A stretch of 28,660 bases of DNA, taken from the NCBI GenBank assembly GCA_022579005.1, contig MU401806.1, forward strand, positions 1 to 28,660, in the 5' to 3' direction. This DNA comes from Poronia punctata (taxonomy: Eukaryota; Ascomycota; Sordariomycetes; Xylariales; Xylariaceae). A model generated the notes under the pieces. The model was not told the origin of the DNA. It worked only from the letters and a program-made list of their open reading frames with translations, and did not search any database. Shown piece after piece: positions 1-8,410 of the stretch (the first letter of the stretch is position 1; every line of letters starts with the position of its first letter). The position numbers were made by a program, and so were the translations under genes.

Positions 1-120
1 TATATAATATTATTTTAATATTAAACTTATATATTACTTATAAAATACTTTTTTAAAAAGTATAAATAAAAGCTTTTAATATAATTATACTAAAAGACTA
101 GCATATAAAAAGCATATTTA
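1..120. other. AT-rich degraded DNA at window edge
   Basis: Very AT-rich sequence with abundant TpA and almost no CpA or TpG. No open frame or recognisable element is visible. It is continuous with the degraded flank that follows. Confidence 0.6.
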
Positions 121-725
121 TAGCATATGCTAACAATATTTAAAAACATAGCGTTAAAAATTAATTAAAAGTTTTATATTAGTTAAAAATATATATATTA
201 TAATAATATTTATATTACTTATGCTTTGCTTATATTATAAGTATACTATACGTATACTGCGCTTAAGTATAGCTATATTTTATATTTATAGTATAAGTAA
301 AATATATAGGTAGCATACTTATAGCATATGCTAATAATGTTTAAAAACATAGTATTAAAAATTAATTAAAAGTTTTATATTAGTTAAAAATATACGTATT
401 ATAATAATATTTATACTACTTATACTTTGCTTATATTATAAGTATACTATGCGTATGTTGCGCTTAAGTATAGCTATATTTTATATTTATAGTATAAGTA
501 AAATATATAGGTAGTATACTTATAGCATATGCTTATAATTATTTAATATATAGTATAAAAACTTAATTAAATGCTTTATAGTAATTAAAAATAAATATTT
601 TAAAAGTACTTATTTTGTTTATAATTTACTTATATTATAAGCAAACTATAAGTATGCTACGTATATGCTATACTTATATATTATAATATATATATTTATA
701 ATATAAGCATAATATAAGCATAGCA
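121..725. repeat. 201-bp tandem repeat, about three copies
   Basis: The motif TAGCATATGCT recurs at 121, 322 and 523, giving an exact 201-bp spacing. Copies 1 and 2 (121-321 and 322-522) are nearly identical over their whole length, including the block CTTAAGTATAGCTATATTTT. They differ mainly by C/T and G/A transitions. Copy 3 (523 to about 725) is clearly related but more diverged and has indels. This is a satellite-like array within the RIP-degraded flank. No coding potential is seen. Confidence 0.85.
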
Positions 726-3700
726 TACGCATTATTTATTTTATTACTATATTTAAATATTTTATTTAAATTATTTAATTTTTTTAAAACAATTTAATTA
801 AACTTTTATAGTTATATATATATACTAGGCCTATGCTTTAGTTTAAATAGCTTTTTTTAAGTTTTAAAGCTTTATAATTATTTCCTATGCTTTTAAGTTG
901 TTTTTTAATATAGCTTGCACTTATAACTTTACTTTACGCCTAGCTTTTGCTTAGCGTAAGCGCTTTGCTATTTTAGCTTTTTTTTAAGCTATTATAGCTT
1001 TAATATTTGCTTAAGCTACTAAAGTATTATTTTTTTTATACTTTTTTAATAAAAATAAAGTAGTTGCTTAAGCATGTGCTATGCTAATAGCTTAGCTAAA
1101 TATTAGTAATTAAGCTATATTTAGTTATAGTATATATTAAGTATATAAAAAAGCTAAAAGGTTTTAGCTAATTATTAGTTATTATATTAAAATAAAAAGT
1201 ATAAAATAGTTAAAAAAAAAACTAGCGTTTAGTTATAAAGCTAGTTAGCGTATAGCTAGCGTATAATAACGTAATAATAAGCTTAGTAGTAAAAAACTTA
1301 ATAATTTACTATATATGCTTTATATAAGCGTGCTGCTAAGCAAGTTAAAAGCTTTTAATAATAACTTGTTATTAAATTTTACTAAATTAATGTTTAAGTT
1401 AGCTGCTTTTATAAGCATACGCTTATTATTTGCTTACTTATATAAGTTTTAAAAGTTAAATAGTAATATTAAATATTTTAGCTTATATTTAGCTTGCTAT
1501 TATAAATATATATTGCTTTATTTAATATTTTAAGCTAATTAATTTATTTTTTTTATTAACTTTTAATACTATTTAGTATTATATACTTTTTGCTATATAT
1601 GCTTAGTATTAAAAGCGTATTAATATGTTTATAAACTAGGTATATTAGCATATAAGCAGCATAGGTATAGTATATGCTAGGTTTATATATATACTATAGT
1701 ACTGCTGCTAAAAGTATTTGCTATTAACTTATATTTTAGTTATATATAAAATATAGCTTTTTAATAATATTATTATTTTTGTATGCAAATAACTTAGCTA
1801 TTAATAATATTTTAAATTTGCTAGCTATAAAGCTGGCAATAATTTAATTAGCGTTTTTGTTTTTAAACTAAAACTAAAGTTTAAAAAATTAATTATATAA
1901 AGTTTATAAATATATAGTATACGCTGCTTTTATACTTAAACTTTATAAAATATAAAGCTAATAAATAACTAAATAAACTAAAAACTTTTTTTAAAAGTTA
2001 TGCTTAATATATACTTAGCAAAAAATAAGCAAATATTATAAATGCTTTTGCTATATATATATAAGGTTTAATATTTAAAAATATATGCTAAGCTTTATAA
2101 ATAAGTTAGCTATAATATAAAATATGTTTATATATTAAGTAAATGTATACTATATGCTTGCTTGCTATTTATATTATATATAATATATTATATTATATTA
2201 AAACTATTAATAATATAGTACTAAGTAATAAGCTAGCTAAATAGCTTGCTTATAACTTTAAAAATTAACTTAAATATTTAAGCATATGCTAGCTATATAT
2301 TAGTTATTATAATAATATAAATATAACTTTTAATATTTAATATAATAAGTTAATAAAAGTAAAATATATACTTTATAAATAATAAATATATACTACTTTT
2401 TTTAGTTTTAACTTATAATAATAAACATATTTAGCTTGCTATAAATAATTTTAAATATTATATTTATTTATAAATATAGCTAGTATATAAAAGTAATAGC
2501 TTAGGCTTATATATAGTATATAATAATATAGTTGTTATTTTTTAATTAGTTTATATGCTAAATAAATATTTTAAACTTTAAATAATAAAAATTAAAGTAG
2601 TGCTTTTAAATTATGCTTAATATATAGTTAATATATATTTTATAAATATAGTATATAAAGCAAAAGTTTATTTATACTTTTAAACTATAACTTATTAAAA
2701 TATTAAAATAGCTTTTTTATATATAGTATATATGCTATATAGTTATAACAATTTATACTTTATGCAAGCTTTATAAGTAAGCTTATATTATATTGTTAAA
2801 GCAATAGTTAAATATAAAAAGCATACTAAATAGTAGCTAAAATTAAATTGTTAGCATATATGCAGCATAGGTATAGCATATATATTATATACTTAGTATT
2901 TTACTTAGTATATTTGTTTTTTAAATTGTAGTTTATAAGTTTTTTTATAATTATTGCAATATTTTATTTAAATAAAAAAAAAAGTAGTTATAAGCTTTTT
3001 TTATAATAAGTACAATATATAGTATGTATATAATATTTTATAAAATATATATATTAAGCTAAGCAAAATATGTTAAAAATAAAATAACCTTGCTAAGTTT
3101 TTATAAATAATTATATACTATATATACTTAGCTTAAGCAACTATAAATAAAGCAAAGCTTAAAATAATTTATAGTAATACTTTTAACATTTTTGCTTATT
3201 ACTAATATATATATATTACTTTTGCTTTTATATAAAATATATTTTATATATACTTTTTAAATACTTAATATTAATAGCTTTAATTATTAACAAATACTTA
3301 GCAAAGTGCTAATTATTTAAATTAGTTTAGTATAAATAACTAATTTAAAGTTATTATATTTTATTAGCATATATAAAGTATATATAAAGTAAAAGTAAAA
3401 CATAAGACTTATTTTAAACTTGTTACTATATATAATAAAGTTAACTTTATAATATATTTTATTATATATATTTAATATAATATACTTTATAATATAAATA
3501 TTTTAAGCTTTTTTAAAAGTAAAATAAAACCTAATTAAAGTTAGTATATATAATGCGTATATAAAGCATATGTTTATTATATTTTTTAGTATTATTTTAA
3601 ATAGCTATAAATAATATTATATATATAAAAGGCTTGCTACCTTATTTTTATAATTTAAGTATTTTATATAACAAGATTTTGCTAGTTTTATAGTATATAA

Positions 3701-4280
3701 AGTTTTTATAAAAGTATTAGCAATAGCTAACATTAAAGTATTTATACCTTTAGTGCTAGCACTTATACTTAACGTTTTTATATTTGCTTTATATATAGTT
3801 AATATATAGTTAGCTTATGTTATATATAAGCTTAAAACAAAAAGATAATATAAACTTATAATATATTAAAATATAAAGTATTAACTTTAGCTAACTTATA
3901 AGTTAAATATTAAACTTAAACTATATTAGTATATGCTATATATATATATATAAGTTTTATATTTTAAACATTTTATTTTATATAAATTTATAAATTTAAG
4001 CTATATTTATACGCTTAACATTTGCTATAAAACTATTTTCTAGCTAAATAAAATATACTATTTTATTTATAAATATATTAAAGTATAGTAGCATAAAGTA
4101 ATAGTCTTTTATATAATAAAATAATACTTTGCTAAAGCTATAGTAGCTTATAATAAGTTTAAATACTTAAATAGTCTTTTATATAGCTTATTAGCATTTG
4201 CTAGGCATATGCTTTAAAAATTTAAATAAATATAAAGTTAAAGCTTAATACGCTTATAAAGTTAAAATTATTTATTACTA
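726..4280. other. RIP-degraded AT-rich DNA, no intact gene
   Basis: About 3.5 kb of extremely AT-rich sequence with stop codons in all frames. Remaining C residues lie mostly in GCT, AGC and ACT contexts, while CpA and TpG are scarce and TpA is in large excess, as expected after heavy repeat-induced point mutation. It is probably one or more decayed transposons, but no LTR pair, terminal inverted repeat or clear domain could be recognised by eye. No RNA gene was seen. Confidence 0.6.
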
Positions 4281-4284
4281 AAAG

Positions 4285-4405
4285 TTAGTTGCTAATATAA
4301 AGTATAAGCTTTATATTATTTTTTTTATTATTATTTAATTTTACTAAGTTAGCTAGCAATAATAGTTATGCTAAAGCTTAGCTAGCTATTATAACTAATA
4401 TAATA
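4285..4405 (+). mobile_element. possible LINE (Tad-like) reverse-transcriptase remnant
   Basis: Plus-strand translation from 4292 gives a decayed string containing SISFILFFLLLFNF, followed about 20 residues later by IITNI. This layout resembles the fungal LINE reverse-transcriptase core, where a GIPQGSPxSPILFLxxN-like block precedes a FVDDV-like catalytic block. In-frame stops are present and the catalytic aspartates are not preserved. The resemblance is short and was judged by eye in AT-rich sequence, where phenylalanine- and leucine-rich strings arise easily. Treat it only as a hint to the origin of the left flank. Confidence 0.2.
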
Positions 4406-4807
4406 TAAGCTTATAGCTAAAATTAGCATATTATTAGCATATATATAGCTTTTATTTATACTTATATTATTTAGCAACTTAGTTACTTTAATATTAAGCT
4501 ATTATAAAAGGTTATAGTTTAAAATAGCTAATATTATAAAAAGCTGCTAAACTATACTATATATATATATAATTTAAGTTAATTAGCAGCTATATATACT
4601 ATATATGCTTTATATATACTAAGCATTTTTATAATAGTTAATTAATTAAATGTTTAAAGCAACGTTTAGTTTATATATGCTAGGCGTATACGTAATAGTT
4701 TAAAGTTAAAATTTTTTAATATAATAAAAATTTTTTAAAAGTATTAAAGTACATAGTATTTGTTGCAAGCTGCTATAATTAGCTAGCGTGATTTACTAGT
4801 ACATAAG
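4406..4807. other. AT-rich degraded DNA up to the gene island
   Basis: Continuation of the RIP-degraded flank with no open frame. GC content begins to recover at about 4,780-4,860. Confidence 0.5.
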
Positions 4808-4905
4808 TAGCGTATTTTTTAACCCCTTTAAAGTTACTAGTGCTAAGCTAGACTAGCGCAGTTTTTAACCCTTGCCGAGCTTTTAGTTACTTTCCGTGAC
4901 CTACA
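4808..4905. repeat. short imperfect direct repeat at the island edge
   Basis: Two related blocks lie side by side: GCGTATTTTTTAACCCCTTT with AAAGTTACTAGTG (about 4,811-4,843), and GCGCAGTTTTTAACCCTTG with TTTTAGTTACTTTCCGTG (about 4,856-4,900). They share the order TTTTTAACCC ... AGTTACT ... GTG. The second block forms the last ~15 codons of the neighbouring minus-strand frame, so that C-terminus may be repeat DNA rather than ancestral gene sequence. Confidence 0.5.
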
Positions 4906-5121
4906 ACCCGCTAAAGTGACGGCTACGATGGCGTGGTATACGTAGTTATCTGTCTTGCGCAAAGAAAAGGATGTCGTTATAGCGGCTCTCAAGTCATTTT
5001 CGCGGAGGAGGGCTTCTGCGCGCGCGTGGAGTTCGCGATCGGCGAGGTAGGTGTTGGGGTTCCATGATGGGGCGCCTTCGCAGTATGCTATGGCGGGTGG
5101 TTTTTTTCTTGAGGAGGACAT
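4843..5121 (-). CDS. 5' fragment of an unrecognised gene, truncated at the AT-rich boundary
   Basis: A 92-codon minus-strand frame starts at 5121 with a good context (ACAAAGATGTCC). A candidate TATAAA lies about 115 bp upstream. I do not recognise the family. The first ~70 residues look like genuine protein: a basic start (MSSSRKKPP), then a charged helical stretch around residues 30-45 (RELHARAEALLRENDLR). There is no signal peptide or membrane segment. The last ~20 residues (RSRKVTKSSARVKN...) are encoded by the edge repeat and by sequence already drifting to AT, and the stop lies where the island gives way to RIP-degraded DNA. The simplest reading is a gene whose 3' part was replaced, or mutated beyond recognition, at the transposon boundary. 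A donor-like GTAGGTCA around residue 73 could instead start an intron, but no plausible downstream exon is visible. Confidence 0.45.
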   Translation of the reverse strand: MSSSRKKPPAIAYCEGAPSWNPNTYLADRELHARAEALLRENDLRAAITTSFSLRKTDNYVYHAIVAVTLAGCRSRKVTKSSARVKNCASLA

Positions 5122-5234
5122 CTTTGTATGTTATCAAGTGTCTGGTAAATTAGGTGCCAGGCATGACAACCGGTTTAAAATCGTGCCTGACAGAATGAGA
5201 TGAGCCTTGGTTGTAGAATGATGTTCATGGTGGA

Positions 5235-5240
5235 TTTATA
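5235..5240 (-). promoter_or_regulatory. TATA box candidate for the truncated gene
   Basis: TATAAA on the minus strand (CCATATAAATCC), about 115 bp upstream of the ATG at 5121. The spacing is normal for a fungal core promoter. It is positional evidence only. Confidence 0.4.
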
Positions 5241-5448
5241 TGGTGGGGTTGGATGTGTCAAATTAAAACCCCCCCCCCCACAAAAGTTGGGGAATGGGGT
5301 AACGACTTTCTACAGGGTAGTCTCTACAAGACAGGAAGGGCTAGATAGTTAAAGGTAAGCATACAATTACAATTACACATTTCACAAGTTAAGAGGTCGG
5401 CGAACCCATTTTTAAAAAAATAGGTAAGGGTTTGGGAACTAGTCCCTT

Positions 5449-5493
5449 TGCCGTTTTGGTTTTTCTTGTCAGGCTGTGACAAGAAAAACGGCA
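5449..5493. repeat. inverted repeat / hairpin downstream of the HMG-box gene
   Basis: TTTTTCTTGTCA (5460-5471) and TGACAAGAAAAA (5477-5488) are perfect 12-bp complements around a 5-base loop. Outside them, TGCCG (5449-5453) pairs with CGGCA (5489-5493) across a 6-base bulge. The structure lies just past a minus-strand AATAAA. Fungal termination does not depend on hairpins, so its role is unknown; it could be the trace of a small insertion. Confidence 0.6.
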
Positions 5494-5519
5494 TTGTGAG
5501 ATTTTGCAGGAAACAATGG

Positions 5520-5525
5520 TTTATT
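5520..5525 (-). terminator. candidate poly(A) signal of the HMG-box gene
   Basis: A minus-strand AATAAA hexamer lies about 190 bp beyond the stop codon at 5713-5715. Fungal poly(A) signals are degenerate, so this is suggestive only. Confidence 0.3.
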
Positions 5526-5712
5526 TGCTACCTGCTGAAAACATGGGTATCTCTTTGAAAAAATGGATGGCAAAATAAGAAAAGGTGGCGAGGGCAGGGA
5601 TTCGTTTGGCGGCGGCGGCGGCAGAGGAGTCTTGTTGTTCGGCTCAAGGTTTCTTGTCGGGATGGCTAGATCAGGGCCATCATATCGGTGTTGGGCCAAG
5701 AGTCGATCTCCG

Positions 5713-7390
5713 TCACTGCTCTGGTTCTTGTGGCTGTTCAAGGACCCGAGGGTCAATGGGCCCTTCACCAGCGCCAGGCTTATCGGGGGGAGCCAAAGCT
5801 TGGGCTTCGGCTTCGTCCTCGGCATCGGCATCGGCACCGGGTGCAGCTTGAGTTGCTGCCGCAGATCCACCCTCAGCTTCTGCTTGGGGTTCGGGATCGG
5901 CGTCGGTTTCTGATTCTGCATCAAGAGCCGCCATCGCAGTGCGATAGGCGGCCTTGAGCTCATCAGCTTCCCTGACCCATGGTGCCTTTTGTTCTTCCGT
6001 CATGTTGCGCCATATGGCAGACATTCTGTTGGCTAAAGATTGGAAATCAAGATGTCAGTTATCAGAGCAGGGATAGGATGAAGCAGATCGCGGGAGAGAG
6101 GAATAGGGAAGAGGGTTGTGGTGTTACTTACAAACTGCCTGCCGTGGTAGGCCGGCGGCGAGGACATTCGACTGCCGGGTCCTGAACAGGATGAAGCAGT
6201 TCATTGGCTTCGGAATGTGAGGCCTCGCCTGTTCTGCCGCCCCGGGTGTTGCTGAGCCGGCGGCTTGGCTCCCCTCGTTAGGTGTCGGCTGCACGTTGGG
6301 AGTTGCCGGCTGACTCGGTGTGGCAGTGGGCGGTGGGTTGGGTACTGGCTGCTGAGAAGCCGCGCCAGAAGAGTCCTACTCTCTGGCGTTGACGTTGTCA
6401 ACAGCGTTTGGTATCCCTTGACCACCGGCATACTGTGTCGGATCTGGGTAAACAGCATTTCGCATCCCTTGATTATTGGCATACTGCGTTGGATCCGGGT
6501 AAACAGACTGATTACCCTGCAGTGCAGTCGAAGCTTCGGCTGGTGCTTCTAACTGTGGTTCGAAGTGCCCTTCTTCGTACACCGGCGCACCCTGAGGAGT
6601 GGGGGGAAAACCCATCTCTGGGTTTTCCTGCTGTGGCTGGACGTTGTCGCCCACGCTCCCGGTGATCATCATTTGGGCTCCAACTCGTGTGTAGATTGCC
6701 CTAAATCGGTGGTCGGGCACCGGCACAACGACACCGCCCATCGCGTCTGTTAGGTCATCGGCGTTCGCCAGGTAGATTCTACTGTAGTCGTATCCGTCTA
6801 CAATAAACTCTACCGCGCGGCCACCTAGCCTGAGACTATCTAACAGTCAGCGACTGTAGATTCGAAGGAAGTATTGAATGGTACCAGGGGAAAAAGGTGA
6901 GATGATAAATAAGGGGGTAAATGGTATATGTGAATGTATATTGAAGACATAGCAGACAGCAGAGAGAGAGAGGGAAAAACACAGAGAGAGAGAGGGAGAG
7001 AGGTAAAGGGTATAACTAGGGAAACATGAGGGATAGATAAGGGAAAAGGCAAGATAAAGATGGCAGTATGTAGGTACATACTAAAGCCAACAGAGAGACT
7101 TCAGAGCGAGAGAGAAAAGCTCAAAGGAAAAAGGAGAGAGAGAGAGAGAGAGAGACGAAATCAAACTGGCAGTATGGCCATCTTCTTGAACAATTGACAA
7201 ATAAAAAAGATACTTACGATGCGTTGTGCTGCATGAACAGCTCCCCTTCAACAGATATATCCGCAAGCGCCAATGCGGATAGGCGGATGATGTTGTTGAA
7301 GCCATCCAGTTGGACGCCAATGGTGGTGTGCCAGAGGCGCAAAAAGTACTGGCTCCGATCGTTCATTATAAAGTCATTGTTGGCAGACAT
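5713..7390 (-). CDS. HMG-box protein, mating-type (MAT1-2-1-like), interrupted by an in-frame TAG; candidate pseudogene
   Basis: Three-exon model: 7390-7218, 6835-6132, 6032-5713 (stop TGA). It joins in one frame of 398 codons. The start has good context (GTCAAGATGTCT). Exon 1 gives a 57-residue N-terminus (FLRLWHTTIGVQLDGF). A two-copy 17-residue repeat with core YPDPTQYA lies at about residues 167-203, followed by a Pro/Gln/Ala-rich linker. The HMG box is at about 264-325: IPKPMNCFILFR, an intron inside Ser293, then MSAIWRNMTEEQKAPW and EADELKAAYR. The tail is acidic and Ala-rich. HMG boxes of this type bind the DNA minor groove; ascomycete mating-type regulators such as MAT1-2-1 have the same intron within a Ser codon seven residues before the conserved Trp. 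Codon 211 is TAG (6378-6376) although the frame stays open on both sides, so the HMG box would be lost without readthrough, splicing or sequence error. MAT1-1-3 or another HMG-box regulator is possible; SLA2 and APN2, the usual MAT neighbours, are not seen here. Confidence 0.75.
6033..6131 (-). other. intron 2 of the HMG-box gene (99 bp, conserved HMG-box position)
   Basis: Donor GTAAGT at 6131-6126, branch-like AACTGACA about 25 bases before the acceptor, and acceptor TTTAG ending at 6033. It splits a serine codon (T|CC). The Ser lies seven residues before the first HMG-box Trp of the second half (Trp300), as in ascomycete mating-type HMG boxes. Removing it joins GLPRQAV to SNRMSAIW in frame. 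Confidence 0.85.
6376..6378 (-). other. in-frame TAG stop, codon 211 of the HMG-box gene
   Basis: On the coding strand the codons read GAG TAG GAC. The same frame is open for 152 codons upstream within the exon and 81 codons downstream to the intron 2 donor. CAG to TAG is a C-to-T change in a CpA dinucleotide, the preferred RIP target. The one in-frame intron that would remove it (6379-6314, 66 bp, donor GTAGGA, acceptor CGAG) has a poor acceptor. Confidence 0.8.
6958..7004. repeat. GA-rich microsatellite within HMG intron 1
   Basis: Two GA runs (GAGAGAGAGAGG and GAGAGAGAGAGGGAGAGAGG) separated by GAAAAACACA. On the transcribed sense strand they form CU tracts inside intron 1. Confidence 0.7.
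7129..7155. repeat. (GA)n microsatellite within HMG intron 1
   Basis: An almost pure run of about 12 GA dinucleotides, ending at GACGAAATC. It lies near the 5' end of intron 1 on the coding strand and is likely length-polymorphic. Confidence 0.75.
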
Positions 7391-7681
7391 CTTGACGGTT
7401 GTCGAGGATGATGAATTGACAAGGTGCAACAACAACGGAACAGAGGCAACAAACAACCCAAGGGGATGAAGAACGGGAAGGGAACAAACAAGCCAAGCAA
7501 GCCTTAATTTATCAGACCAAGAAATGATCAGATGAAGCTGATGAAAGGTGAGGAAGAGGAAGAGGAAGGGAAGCGGAAGGATTGGCTTAATTGTTTTGAC
7601 AAACGTGCGGAATTCTTCGGATGGAGGAGCAGTTTGAAAGGAAAGCAAAGTCAAACTCAGACCTGGGAGGAAAAAGTTCTC

Positions 7682-7687
7682 TTTATA
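7682..7687 (-). promoter_or_regulatory. TATA box candidate for the HMG-box gene
   Basis: TATAAA on the minus strand (CAAGTATAAAGAGAAC), about 292 bp upstream of the chosen ATG at 7390. This implies a 5' leader of roughly 250 bases. The leader is fortuitously open in the same frame, but its translation is low-complexity Leu/Pro/Ser and not protein-like. Confidence 0.4.
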
Positions 7688-7987
7688 CTTGGGCCAGGGC
7701 GGTGAGTGCCCCGTCGTCGTGGTCAACGTCGAGTCTAAGTGATTCTGCCAGTCTACTGCACGTCCAATTGGTTAATCTAGGACATGCCATTGAGCATCAA
7801 TAGGGATTTTATGGGTACCTTGGGGATAGGAAAGGGGCTGTTGCCAGGCGACGACTAGCAACGACCAGTCATAGGCTCCAGATCATGCCATTGTCAATGG
7901 GGGCTTTACAAATACAATGGGATGTCCTTCCATATCTACATACATGTAGGCACGAATGGGGCCCTACCCCTTTTACAGAAGGCCGAA

Positions 7988-7999
7988 GTAGGTACCTAC
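7988..7999. promoter_or_regulatory. GTAGGTACCTAC palindrome
   Basis: A perfect 12-bp palindrome, followed by a second GGTACCT at 8,004-8,010. TACCT/AGGTA clusters are common in Sordariomycete intergenic DNA. Function is unknown. Confidence 0.4.
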
Positions 8000-8014
8000 C
8001 TCAGGTACCTTTCT

Positions 8015-8410
8015 CGCTGCTCTCAGAAACAGCTGGACTGCAGAACTAGGCATGCCGTTATTGACAGTCACAGATACAAGCCCCTAGGCAGCCGATTATC
8101 TTCCCTGTTATTCCTGGTGTCTAATACTAGAGTCACTGACAGCTATAGATAGCAGATACCACGTACCTACATTTCTTCGTTCTTCACAGAAACAACACGA
8201 TTCCCCTGACTAGACCTAGCAACAGTCACAGATAACAAACAACTAGACACCTGAGTACCTCCCACATTATTCGTGGAAACGACAGGAGCCGAGAGGAGAG
8301 ACACCAACAGGGTCAGACAACAGACAATCAGGTTCCTGAGACCTTTCCTGGAATTCTTGTCTTCGGAAACAACTAGAGTCCTCGACTCAACTTAATGACA
8401 GAGGTTCTAG
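8015..8410. repeat. very degenerate ~90-bp tandem repeat in intergenic DNA
   Basis: A block beginning TTC..(C/G)GAAAC(A/G)(A/G)C recurs at about 8,177, 8,268 and 8,358, with a more distant relative (CAGAAACAGCTGGAC) at 8,025. The internal part CAACAG..TCA.A.AACA.ACAA, then CCTGAG.ACCT, is shared by the 8,177 and 8,268 units. ACAGTCACAGATA occurs twice (8,064 and 8,222). Divergence includes many transversions and indels, so these are old duplications, not recent RIP targets. Confidence 0.45.

Larger units (their letters stand above)
5122..5712. other. intergenic region between the truncated gene and the HMG-box gene
   Basis: Normal-composition non-coding DNA. It holds the presumed promoter of the truncated gene, an 11-base C tract at 5269-5279, an imperfect hairpin at 5449-5493 and a minus-strand AATAAA at 5525-5520. 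Open frames on either strand between about 5,470 and 5,960 are shadows of the GC-rich third HMG exon or chance frames. Confidence 0.55.
6836..7217 (-). other. intron 1 of the HMG-box gene (382 bp) with GA/CT microsatellites
   Basis: Donor GTAAGTA at 7217-7211. The acceptor TTAGATAG ends at 6836, with a branch-like GCTGAC just upstream. Joining TC from exon 1 to T from exon 2 makes a serine codon and keeps the frame; the alternative acceptor TTAG four bases earlier would give an immediate TAG. At 382 bp it is long for a fungal intron, and much of it is low-complexity GA on the plus strand (polypyrimidine on the coding strand). A small unrecognised exon inside cannot be excluded. Confidence 0.6.

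Noticed and set aside
1..4842. AT-rich flank as mitochondrial or protist DNA
   Set aside because: There are no mitochondrial genes or tRNAs. The right flank of the same composition carries a RIP-mutated gypsy element with LTRs and target-site duplication, and both join a fungal nuclear gene island.
5469..5963. Open frames on both strands over 5,469-5,963
   Set aside because: They are shadows of the GC-rich third HMG exon and its 3' flank; they give Pro/Gly/Arg low-complexity strings and no family resemblance.
6314..6379. 66-bp intron that would remove the HMG-gene TAG
   Set aside because: It keeps the frame, but uses a GAG acceptor and a GTAGGA donor with no good branch site; kept only as an alternative to the nonsense interpretation.
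6840..7079. Minus-strand frame of Leu/Ser/Pro repeats
   Set aside because: It is a by-product of the CT microsatellites within HMG intron 1.
7391..7726. 112 extra in-frame codons upstream of the chosen HMG start
   Set aside because: The translation is Leu/Pro/Ser low complexity, lies downstream of a TATA box, and the ATG at 7390 has a much better context; treated as 5' leader.
7922..8152. 76-codon plus-strand frame
   Set aside because: No start context, no recognisable family, and it overlaps the TACCT motifs and degenerate repeats.
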